From the NCBI GenBank assembly GCA_045603745.1, contig JAZUMQ010000027.1:1-23606 (forward strand): DNA of 23,606 bases, given 5' to 3'. Of the stretch, positions 1-5,882 are shown piece after piece; positions within the stretch are counted from its first letter, which is position 1, and each line of letters starts with the position of its first letter. The position numbers were made by a program, and so were the translations under genes. The notes below the pieces were generated by a model. It did not search any database. It was given only the letters and a program-made list of their open reading frames with translations, and was not told where the DNA came from. Source of the stretch: RGIG995 sp045603745 (GTDB taxonomy: Bacteria > Bacillota > Clostridia > Oscillospirales > UBA644).

Positions 1-458
1 CGGTTGGTATTATTCAGGATCCCGCTGTCGACTGCCTTTTGAACCACCTTTTTGGCGTTGCCGTTGTATCTCGACAGATCCGCCTCAAAGGCTTTCCCCT
101 TGCGGTATTTCTCCCGATAACTTTCCGAAAGCCGATCCCCCACCACCGATTCACTAACCTCATATTCCAACTGCTCTTTCAACCGATTCCGCTGGGAGTC
201 GGTTTTTTGTTTTTCAAGAAGATCTTCCAGTTGGGCATATCGGGTCTGATCTGCAAGGGTGTAGGATTCCTTCTTTCCAAGTTCCTCATACTCTTTGGTC
301 AAAGAATCTTCCGAATCTACCGTCTCCCGATACTTCGTATAGGTATCTCCCCCCAAAACCTCTTCGATCTTGTCTGTGGAAATATACCCTTTTTCCATTT
401 GGGATTCGATCTCGTTATAGATCTTCATCTTATCCGATGCGGTAACTTTACCGGCAAG
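1..458 (-). pseudogene. 5'-truncated fragment of a large mobile-element protein
   Basis: An open minus-strand frame runs from an in-frame stop at 459-461 to the left edge of the window, so its C-terminus lies outside. It reads as highly charged, coiled-coil-like coding sequence (residues such as EKGYISTDKIEEVLGGDTY and, further on, KAFEADLSRYNG and VDSGILNNTN). This style resembles the large multidomain proteins of clostridial phages and conjugative elements, from memory only; I do not assign a function. The first Met codon is at 426-428, has no convincing ribosome site, and the coding character continues upstream of it right up to the stop. This suggests that the 5' part of the gene was lost rather than that the gene starts here. 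It belongs to the integrated element that ends at tRNA-Ala. Confidence 0.6.
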
Positions 459-471
459 TTAAATCGAATCA

Positions 472-503
472 TAAAAACGAAAACGCCCACCGAATGGCGG
501 GCG
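472..503 (-). terminator. Rho-independent terminator of the toxin-antitoxin operon
   Basis: Read on the minus strand, an 8-base-pair GC-rich stem (484-491 with 496-503, one G-U pair, four-base loop) is followed by a T-rich stretch (TTTTCGTTTTT). It lies about 50 bases after the toxin stop codon and fits as the end of the antitoxin-toxin transcript. Confidence 0.7.
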
Positions 504-550
504 AAATCTCAACTCTCCCTACGCATGGACAGGGGAGCAAAGAAAATTAT

Positions 551-826
551 TCAAAACAGTTCCGAATGACTTCCGGCGCGGGTCAGCATCAGGACGAGAA
601 CGTCCTCATAAACCTTGTAGATCAGCAACCAGTCCGGCTCGACGTGACATTCCCGACACCCCTTATAGTTCCCCGATAGAGGGTGATCCCGGTATTTCGG
701 TTCCAAAGCCTTTCCTTCCGCAAGGATCTCAACCACGTTGAACAACTTGTCAACCGGCTTCCCTTGTTTCTGCGCTAATTTAATATCTTTCTTAAATTGG
801 TTGGAAAATTGAACTTCGTATTTCAT
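551..826 (-). CDS. yafQ: YafQ-family mRNA interferase toxin
   Basis: A 91-residue RelE/ParE-superfamily toxin that closely follows E. coli YafQ, a ribosome-dependent endoribonuclease that cuts mRNA. Conserved features are the LAQK helix (residues 17-20), DHPL with His48, the HVEPDWLLIY block (His61, Asp65, Trp66) and the C-terminal GSHSELF with His87 and Phe91. These correspond to the catalytic or substrate-contact positions of YafQ, and all are present, so the toxin looks active. Its ATG overlaps the antitoxin stop as ATGA, the usual arrangement for coupled expression. It sits in the mobile element next to the integrase, where such modules commonly stabilise the element; that role is inferred. 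Confidence 0.93.
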   Translation of the reverse strand: MKYEVQFSNQFKKDIKLAQKQGKPVDKLFNVVEILAEGKALEPKYRDHPLSGNYKGCRECHVEPDWLLIYKVYEDVLVLMLTRAGSHSELF

Positions 827-1092
827 AACTCAAGAGCCGCCTTCAGATCTTCCATATTCCGATACCGGGGAGCGCTCATATCGTAAGCAAGCCGTTCCCC
901 TTCCTCGATGGCAGCCACTGTCACCTCATTGGGGACGTTTAATCTGATCTCAAAAGGAATTGCATTTTCCCGAATTGCCTGCCGAAGAAAGATATTGACA
1001 GCGGAACTTACCGTAAGCCCCAGCTCAGAAAACAACTTTTCTGCAGCTACCTTTACTTCACTGTCGGTTCTAATGTTCAAATTCGTATCCAT
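823..1092 (-). CDS. dinJ: DinJ/RelB-family antitoxin
   Basis: An 89-residue ribbon-helix-helix antitoxin. The N-terminus (NLNIRTDSEVKVAAEKLFSE, then GLTVSSAVNIFLRQA, residues 5-40) is the DNA-binding and dimerisation domain of the RelB/DinJ family. The C-terminal half (about 50-89) would wrap and neutralise the YafQ-type toxin encoded immediately downstream. The family autorepresses, with toxin as co-repressor. The ribosome site GGAGGTG precedes the ATG, and a consensus promoter with repeated operator-like half-sites lies directly upstream. It is first in a two-gene operon with a 4-base stop/start overlap. Confidence 0.93.
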   Translation of the reverse strand: MDTNLNIRTDSEVKVAAEKLFSELGLTVSSAVNIFLRQAIRENAIPFEIRLNVPNEVTVAAIEEGERLAYDMSAPRYRNMEDLKAALEL

Positions 1093-1104
1093 AAAAACAC
1101 CTCC

Positions 1105-1150
1105 ATTTTTATCCTATGCACATTATATCACATTATGCACACATTGTCAA
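1105..1150 (-). promoter_or_regulatory. Promoter and probable operator of the toxin-antitoxin operon
   Basis: On the minus strand TTGACA (1145-1150) and TATAAT (1122-1127) are separated by 17 bases, a perfect consensus promoter. Two copies of ATAATGTG spaced 10 bases (about one helical turn) overlap the -10 region, with GTGCATA at both sides. Such direct half-sites are what a ribbon-helix-helix antitoxin would bind for autoregulation; the binding itself is inferred. Confidence 0.8.
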
Positions 1151-1213
1151 TACATTTTACAAAAAATTTCTATTTCAATTGTTTCTGAAAAAGATAAGTG
1201 AAAGGAGCCGACT

Positions 1214-2272
1214 ATGGCATACAAAATCGAAACACTTCCCTCCGGCTCCAAGCGGATCCGGATTAGCTACAAAGACATCTTCGGAAACTATAAACAAAAA
1301 TCCGTCACCGGAAAAACTGAAAAGGAAGTTCTTCAAAAGGCACTTCAGTTTGAAGAAGAAGTAAAACACACCGAATCTTCCGACGGCATCACTGTGGAAC
1401 GGGCGATTACAAACTACATAAATCTGAATCGCTACGCCCTTTCCCCCACTACCGTCAGCCAATACGAAAGCCTTTTGAAGAATCGGTTTGATTCAATTAA
1501 GAAGACGCCTGTGGAACGCCTAACCGACCGAAACGTACAATGTTGGATCAATGAGCTGATCGGGCGCGGGTTATCTCCTAAATCCATCAGAAACACATAT
1601 GCCCTATTCCTTCCGGCGATCCAACAGTACACTTCCTTCACACCTCGTGTCACTCTTCCGCAAGCCCGAGAATTTATCCACCAATACCCACAAGACTACG
1701 AAATGGAGAAGATTATTGCCGCAGCCCGCGGGACTGTTCTGGAACTGCCCATTCTCTTGGCAGCTTTCGGGGGAATGAGAATGTCCGAAGTCCTCGGCTT
1801 GAAATGGTCCGACGTCAAGGAAGATCACATCATCGTACAACGTGCCCGGGTCTACGTGGACGGTTTCGAGGTAGAGAAAACCACCAAATCAAAATCCGGC
1901 ACCCAATACCTTCCTCTGTTTGCCCCCATCAAAGAAGCATTGGAGCGAACCGAACGAACGAAGGGCTATATCGTACCTCAAACCGCAAGAAGTATTAAGA
2001 AGCGGTACGAGACCTTATTAAAATCTCTTGATCTCCCCCCGTACCGATTTCACGACCTGCGCCACCACGCCGCTTCTGTCGGTGCAAAACTCGGGATTCC
2101 AGACGATTACATGAAACAGTATATCGGACACTCCACCGTCAACATGCTCAAACGATACCAACACCAAATGGAATCCGCAACCTCAAAATACGCAAAAACA
2201 CTCGATGCCTATTTTTCCGCTCAAGGGAATCAAACCGAAATTGAAAATAAAAAATCCCCGGACGAAGCATAA
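1214..2272 (+). CDS. Tyrosine recombinase / integrase
   Basis: A 352-residue phage/ICE-type integrase that catalyses site-specific strand exchange through a covalent 3'-phosphotyrosine intermediate. Residues 1-50 resemble an arm-binding domain (basic beta-strands, GKTEKEV), residues 58-145 the SAM-like core-binding domain, and 160-335 the catalytic domain. The catalytic set is visible: Arg189 (GGMRMSE), Lys225 or Lys227 (TKSKSG), His280 and Arg283 (HDLRHH), His306 (IGHST) and Tyr315 (LKRYQH). AAAGGAG lies 6 bases before the ATG. The gene points at the 3' end of tRNA-Ala about 170 bases downstream, the usual geometry for an integrase lying just inside an att site. It is the one intact recombinase in the window. 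Confidence 0.95.
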   Translation: MAYKIETLPSGSKRIRISYKDIFGNYKQKSVTGKTEKEVLQKALQFEEEVKHTESSDGITVERAITNYINLNRYALSPTTVSQYESLLKNRFDSIKKTPVERLTDRNVQCWINELIGRGLSPKSIRNTYALFLPAIQQYTSFTPRVTLPQAREFIHQYPQDYEMEKIIAAARGTVLELPILLAAFGGMRMSEVLGLKWSDVKEDHIIVQRARVYVDGFEVEKTTKSKSGTQYLPLFAPIKEALERTERTKGYIVPQTARSIKKRYETLLKSLDLPPYRFHDLRHHAASVGAKLGIPDDYMKQYIGHSTVNMLKRYQHQMESATSKYAKTLDAYFSAQGNQTEIENKKSPDEA

Positions 2273-2289
2273 CGCCTCTCCGGGGATTT
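2252..2289 (+). terminator. Terminator-like hairpin at the integrase stop
   Basis: AAATCCCCGG (2252-2261) and CCGGGGATTT (2280-2289) form a perfect 10-base-pair stem that spans the integrase stop codon. The T-tract is short, so termination may be partial. Confidence 0.55.
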
Positions 2290-2290
2290 C

Positions 2291-2314
2291 GTGTCAGAAT
2301 TCGTGTTAGAATTT
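2291..2314. repeat. Tandem 12-base repeat between integrase and tRNA
   Basis: GTGTCAGAATTC is followed directly by GTGTTAGAATTT, matching at 10 of 12 positions. Its place between the integrase 3' end and the likely attachment site suggests arm-type integrase-binding sites. That is inference only. Confidence 0.4.
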
Positions 2315-2407
2315 CACTTCAATATGTCATAATATCATACATTTTTTTGAATTATCTTTCGCCACACCGAAATAACAGAGAAACCGCAAACCATTGCAAA
2401 CACAAGA

Positions 2408-2440
2408 AAATCCCGGAATCGTTGAAATTCCGGGATTTTT
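2408..2440. terminator. Bidirectional terminator between integrase and tRNA-Ala
   Basis: AAATCCCGGAAT (2408-2419) pairs perfectly with ATTCCGGGATTT (2427-2438) around a 7-base loop. T-runs follow on the plus strand and, more weakly, on the minus strand. It would end the integrase transcript and the leftward tRNA transcript. Confidence 0.75.
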
Positions 2441-2445
2441 TCTTT

Positions 2446-2470
2446 TGGTGGAGCGTAGGGGATTCGAACC
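2446..2470. other. Probable attachment site in the 3' end of tRNA-Ala
   Basis: The integrase gene and toxin-antitoxin module lie to the left and the tRNA 3' end (acceptor stem, T-arm, encoded CCA) faces them. Tyrosine integrases of this type commonly recombine within the tRNA 3' part and restore it. The second att copy would lie left of the window, so the core cannot be defined here. Confidence 0.45.
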
Positions 2471-2521
2471 CCTGACCCCAACACTGCCAGTGTTGTGCGC
2501 TACCAACTGCGCTAACGCCCC
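2446..2521 (-). tRNA. tRNA-Ala(GGC)
   Basis: A complete cloverleaf on the minus strand: acceptor GGGGCGT with ACGCTCC, D-arm GCGC/GCGC with AGTTGGTA loop, anticodon stem CAACA/TGTTG with loop CTGGCAG (anticodon GGC), a T-arm with the GGGGTTCGAATCCCC core, and CCA encoded. It reads GCC alanine codons. It is downstream of tRNA-Ser on the same strand, and its 3' end borders the integrated element. Confidence 0.93.
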
Positions 2522-2542
2522 ATATTCAATTATATAAGCAAT

Positions 2543-2581
2543 CAAAGCAAAAGACTGACGCATGGGCAGTCTTTTGCTTTG
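2543..2581 (-). terminator. Strong hairpin between the two tRNAs
   Basis: A perfect 15-base-pair inverted repeat (2543-2557 with 2567-2581, 9-base loop) directly abuts the CCA end of tRNA-Ser. It could act as a terminator or processing stem. A TATAAT-like box between it and tRNA-Ala (near 2530) might allow separate tRNA-Ala transcription, but no good -35 is seen. Confidence 0.6.
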
Positions 2582-2670
2582 GCGGAGATGGAGAGATTTG
2601 AACTCTCGCGCCGGTCTCCCGACCTACACCCTTAGCAGGGGCGCCTCTTCACCAACTTGAGTACATCTCC
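2580..2670 (-). tRNA. tRNA-Ser(GCT)
   Basis: A class II tRNA on the minus strand with acceptor GGAGATG/CATCTCC, anticodon stem CCC/GGG around loop CTGCTAA (anticodon GCT), a long variable arm (GTCGGGAGACCGGC region), T-arm GAGAGTTCAAATCTCTC and an encoded CCA. It reads AGC and AGU serine codons. A consensus promoter lies directly upstream. Confidence 0.95.
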
Positions 2671-2696
2671 GTACTCCCGACTGCTGATACTTGTAT

Positions 2697-2725
2697 ATTA
2701 TACTCGATTTTAGATTTTTTGTCAA
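2697..2725 (-). promoter_or_regulatory. Consensus promoter of the tRNA-Ser/tRNA-Ala unit
   Basis: On the minus strand TTGACA (2720-2725), a 17-base spacer and TATAAT (2697-2702) sit 26 bases before the tRNA-Ser 5' end. This is a perfect sigma-A promoter for a stable RNA. Confidence 0.88.
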
Positions 2726-2798
2726 GGGGTTTGGCTTAATTATTTGTGACGTTTTTTCAAAACATAGGAAAGAAAAATCAATTCACTTTTTAATCATC

Positions 2799-2818
2799 TC
2801 CCCCACGATTCTGGGGGA
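2799..2818 (-). terminator. Weak hairpin after the CPBP gene
   Basis: TCCCCCA and TGGGGGA form a 7-base-pair stem with a 6-base loop about 50 bases after the CPBP stop codon. There is no clear T-run on the minus strand, so its role as a terminator is tentative. The rest of the 2726-2868 gap is AT-rich with no gene seen. Confidence 0.4.
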
Positions 2819-2868
2819 AACGACGACTTGATGCAATTTCGGAATAGAGTTGGGGGGAGACTATAAAA

Positions 2869-3930
2869 TTATTTATCCAAATCCGGATTATTCCCATCGG
2901 TATAACCGGGGAAATCTTCAAATCGGTCAAATTGCAAGGGGGGAATTTTATCTTTTTCGTCCATCGGTTGCAGTAAAGGATCGTTAGGGTCTGCGTCGGT
3001 GGAAAAGGTAAAGATCAGCATATTAAAGGCAACCAATCCCACAAGGACGAATACTCCAAAGGACGTAAAGGCTTCTTTCAACGCCACTTTTGAAGAAGCA
3101 ATCTGGGGATCTGGTTCCCGCCGAGGGAAAAACAAGAAGTAGGCACCGGCAACACCAAAAACCAATCCCATCAGAATCAGGAAATTAATATAGGCAGTGA
3201 ATTCTCTGTTTTGGAAAAATACCCACCAAAGGGAAAGAGTGAGTTGGCTTGCGGCTTGAAGAACCATACAACACCAGACAGAGCGAATCCGCAGGTAGAA
3301 CCAACCGAGAATAAATCCGATAGCAAGGCGAACCACAATACGGTAGGGGTCTCCGTCACTTAAGGCGTAGGCGATACCGGAAACCAAAACGGCGGTGATA
3401 CGATTTTCATCTCTCATAGCCCGCAAAGCAATTCCTCGGAAAGCAACCTCATAAGCAAAAGAATAAAAAATGGTAGACAGTACAATATAAAAGACCGTTT
3501 CGCCCCAATGATTTCCTAAATTGGGAGGAGTAATGGCAGTATGCAACCCCTTTCCTTCCAAGAAAGAAAGTAACCACTCGGTAAGTCCCAAGGTGCCTAA
3601 AGTAAGACCGGAAATAGCAAAACAACCGAAAATACACCGAACGATGGGGTGCTCTGATCGGGGTTTTCCTTGCAGCACCGGAAGAAAGGGATCCCGGCAA
3701 ACTTTGAGAAAAACAAAGAAGGGCAGGAAAATAGAAGTTGCTTCGGCGAGCACCGTCAAGGTCGTTGTCAAATAATAATTCAGATGGACAGACACCAAAG
3801 ACACCAATCCGCCGAGACAAAAACGGAGAACCCAAAGAAAAACGGCAACAACGAAAATTCCACAGTACAAATCCCGAAGCCGTTCTCGGTGAGCTTGCTC
3901 TTCTATGGTCAATTCCGGTTTCTTCTTCAT
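2869..3930 (-). CDS. CPBP-type membrane protein with degenerate protease motifs
   Basis: A 353-residue polytopic membrane protein with about seven or eight hydrophobic segments (near residues 22-45, 52-76, 98-122, 145-160, 177-192, 197-215, 246-268, 292-308) and an acidic, Pro-rich tail. The core resembles the CPBP/ABI family (CAAX protease-like). Family members carry EExxxR, FxxxH and HxxxN; here these read Tyr160-Glu161...Arg165, Tyr188...Asp192 and Gln225...Gln229. Only Glu161 and Arg165 remain, so proteolysis is unlikely and a pseudo-protease role is inferred. I chose the ATG at 3930 because GGAAAGGTG lies 9 bases upstream. The longer start at 3954 has no ribosome site. It is monocistronic with its own promoter. 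Confidence 0.8.
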   Translation of the reverse strand: MKKKPELTIEEQAHRERLRDLYCGIFVVAVFLWVLRFCLGGLVSLVSVHLNYYLTTTLTVLAEATSIFLPFFVFLKVCRDPFLPVLQGKPRSEHPIVRCIFGCFAISGLTLGTLGLTEWLLSFLEGKGLHTAITPPNLGNHWGETVFYIVLSTIFYSFAYEVAFRGIALRAMRDENRITAVLVSGIAYALSDGDPYRIVVRLAIGFILGWFYLRIRSVWCCMVLQAASQLTLSLWWVFFQNREFTAYINFLILMGLVFGVAGAYFLFFPRREPDPQIASSKVALKEAFTSFGVFVLVGLVAFNMLIFTFSTDADPNDPLLQPMDEKDKIPPLQFDRFEDFPGYTDGNNPDLDK

Positions 3931-3962
3931 AAATACATACACCTTTCCGATCATCTGCTACA

Positions 3963-3991
3963 AGTATACCACACTTTTTTTTATTTTGCAA
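3963..3991 (-). promoter_or_regulatory. Promoter of the CPBP-type gene
   Basis: On the minus strand TTGCAA (3986-3991), 17 bases, then TATACT (3963-3968), about 30 bases before the chosen ATG. Confidence 0.7.
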
Positions 3992-4069
3992 GAGGCAAAC
4001 GAAAATTAACACAATTTCGCCAATCACAAAACTGTGAACCTATTTTCCACAAAGTTTTCCACTATTTAT

Positions 4070-4122
4070 CGAATACTTGTTCAAAACTAATCGAACAGAG
4101 TTTTGCCAAAATATGGTACAAT
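4070..4122 (+). promoter_or_regulatory. Promoter of the phage cassette, possible LexA-like box
   Basis: TGGTACAAT (4114-4122) is an extended -10 element without a good -35. CGAATACTTGTTCA at 4070-4083 differs by one base from the GAAC-N4-GTTC core used by Firmicute LexA. It is the only promoter-like sequence I see ahead of the terminase genes. SOS control is a guess based on that single imperfect site. The rest of 3994-4224 holds no gene. Confidence 0.45.
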
Positions 4123-4224
4123 AGAACCACGGTGAGGAAAGTCCGGCGAAGGGACTAAAAATCAAATAAAGATCCCACATCGACTTGATTTCCCACCGAA
4201 AAAAAGAGAAAGGAGGGGACGATT

Positions 4225-4557
4225 CTGAAGGAATACGGGACGCTACGAGGCGACATTGCACGATTGGCACTGGAATACATCAAAGACATCTTAGAAGACA
4301 ACACGGCGGACTACGGCGACTACCGGGTAGAAGAAGGAGAGTTTCGCTTTTGTCCCCGGGACGGAATGCACATTCCGGCGGATCGGGTCAGCGAATGGAG
4401 CTTGACAAAAAGCGGCGGCGGAAAGATCCGATTCTTCGACAAAGCGGCAGCAATTGCCCTGGCACGCTCCATCGGGGTATTTGACGCTCTTTCGGGGGAA
4501 GAAACGGAAGATCTGAGCGACGAAGCATTGTTCGGCGATCCCGACCCGGAAGCATGA
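4225..4557 (+). CDS. Putative terminase small subunit (non-AUG start)
   Basis: A roughly 110-residue protein directly before the large terminase and overlapping it as ATGA. That position is typical of the small subunit, which recognises the packaging site. I do not recognise the family from the sequence; the protein is acidic, with helical ends and a central beta-like part (EFRFCPRDG, KIRFFDKAAAIALA). In frame there is no ATG or GTG: a strong AGGAGGGG (4211-4218) precedes ATT at 4222 and CTG at 4225. CTG has the better spacing (8 bases) and gives a natural helical N-terminus. The later TTG at 4264 has no ribosome site. The function is inferred from position, the coding frame is secure. Confidence 0.6.
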   Translation: MKEYGTLRGDIARLALEYIKDILEDNTADYGDYRVEEGEFRFCPRDGMHIPADRVSEWSLTKSGGGKIRFFDKAAAIALARSIGVFDALSGEETEDLSDEALFGDPDPEA

Positions 4558-5879
4558 AAAAGAAAAAGACCATACCCTGGAACTTTTCAAACAAGCAAAA
4601 GGAATATCTGGAGCGGTGCCGTAATGCAACCTATAATTTTGCGGAGGGGGCGGTTCGTTCCGGAAAAACGGTTTGTAATATTCTTGCCTTTGCTCGGGCG
4701 CTGGAAACCACACCGGACCGACTTCATTTAGCAACGGGGGTTACCATTGCGGCAGCAAAACTGAATTTGGGAGATTGTAACGGCTTTGGGCTGGAGCATT
4801 TATTCCGAGGACGGTGTCGTTGGGGGAGGTATCACGACAATCCTGCCCTGTACGTAGAGACAAGCACCGGGCAAAAGACCGTAATCTTTGCCGGGGGCGG
4901 AAAATCCGACAGTTACAAGCGAATCCGAGGGAATTCCTACGGCCTTTGGCTTGCAACGGAAGTGAACAAACACCACCTTGCAGAGGACGATACCTGCTTT
5001 TTACAGGAAGCATTTAACCGACAGTTGGCGGCAAAGCAACGGCAGGTTTTTTGGGATTTCAACCCCGATTATCCCAAACACCCGGTCTACACGAAATACG
5101 TGGACAAATTTCGAGAAGACGGATTGAACGTGAATTATATGCATTTCACCATATTTGACAATCCGGCGGTGGAAAAAGATCAATTGGAAAGCATATTGCG
5201 ACAATATCAAAAGGGAAGCGTGTGGTATCGGCGCTGGATCTTAGGGGAACGGTGTGCAGCGGAAGGGCTGATCTTCCCGGAATTTACCGAACATCCGGAA
5301 CGGTGGACGGTCAACACACCGCCAAAAGATATTGAATTTATTTCCCTGGGGTGTGACTACGGTGGGACCCTATCCCGGACGGTATTCACAGCCGTAGGAA
5401 TTCGGGAAGGATACCGAGGCATCTGCGTACTTGCTTGCAAGCGCTTGGAAAAGGGTAAGGGAAAAATTACCCCCGATCGCCTGGAGCAGGAATTCGTACA
5501 GTTCGTATTTGACATGGAACGGCGATTCAAACACCGTCCCCGGTACGCTTTCATGGATTCGGAGGGACAATATTTGACCAATGGAATTCGGTCTGCCTGC
5601 GCAAGAGCCGGGTTGTCGGTGGCGATCTGCGATTGCAAGAAAGTGACCATCGCTGACCGCATTGCCTGTAAAATGCGGTTGATGAGTGAGGGGCGATGGA
5701 GCGTTCTTTCCGATTGCGATCACGTTATTTCATCGACAGCGGAACTGGTTTGGGACACCAATGCCCCTGATCGACGGCTGGACAACGGCACCACCGACGT
5801 AGATACCGCAGACGCGGAGGAATACGCATGGTCCTGCTGGATCAAACAATTTTCCACCCCTCCGAAAGAAAAGAGGTAA
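4554..5879 (+). CDS. terL: Phage terminase large subunit
   Basis: A 441-residue packaging motor of the PBSX/Terminase_6 type, which translocates DNA into the prohead and cuts it. The ATPase domain has Walker A EGAVRSGKT (31-39), a Walker B-like strand ending in Glu136 (GLWLATE) and a coupling-type motif near FWDFNPDYPKHPVY (166-179). The nuclease domain shows acidic residues Asp268 (GCDYGGT), Asp335 (FMDSEGQ) and Asp417 or Asp420 (DVDTADAEEYAW). The length is normal, all motifs are intact and no frame break is seen. It overlaps the small subunit by 4 bases, and the portal gene starts 3 bases after its stop. The gene looks functional, which argues against simple prophage decay at this end of the cassette. 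Confidence 0.96.
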   Translation: MKKKKTIPWNFSNKQKEYLERCRNATYNFAEGAVRSGKTVCNILAFARALETTPDRLHLATGVTIAAAKLNLGDCNGFGLEHLFRGRCRWGRYHDNPALYVETSTGQKTVIFAGGGKSDSYKRIRGNSYGLWLATEVNKHHLAEDDTCFLQEAFNRQLAAKQRQVFWDFNPDYPKHPVYTKYVDKFREDGLNVNYMHFTIFDNPAVEKDQLESILRQYQKGSVWYRRWILGERCAAEGLIFPEFTEHPERWTVNTPPKDIEFISLGCDYGGTLSRTVFTAVGIREGYRGICVLACKRLEKGKGKITPDRLEQEFVQFVFDMERRFKHRPRYAFMDSEGQYLTNGIRSACARAGLSVAICDCKKVTIADRIACKMRLMSEGRWSVLSDCDHVISSTAELVWDTNAPDRRLDNGTTDVDTADAEEYAWSCWIKQFSTPPKEKR

Positions 5880-5882
5880 TGA

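Noticed and set aside
3931..3954. Longer N-terminus for the CPBP-type protein
   Set aside because: The ATG at 3954 has no ribosome site; the ATG at 3930 has GGAAAGGTG at normal distance.
4264..4557. Shorter terminase small subunit from TTG at 4264
   Set aside because: No ribosome site precedes the TTG, while AGGAGGGG sits upstream at 4211 in front of ATT/CTG in the same open frame.
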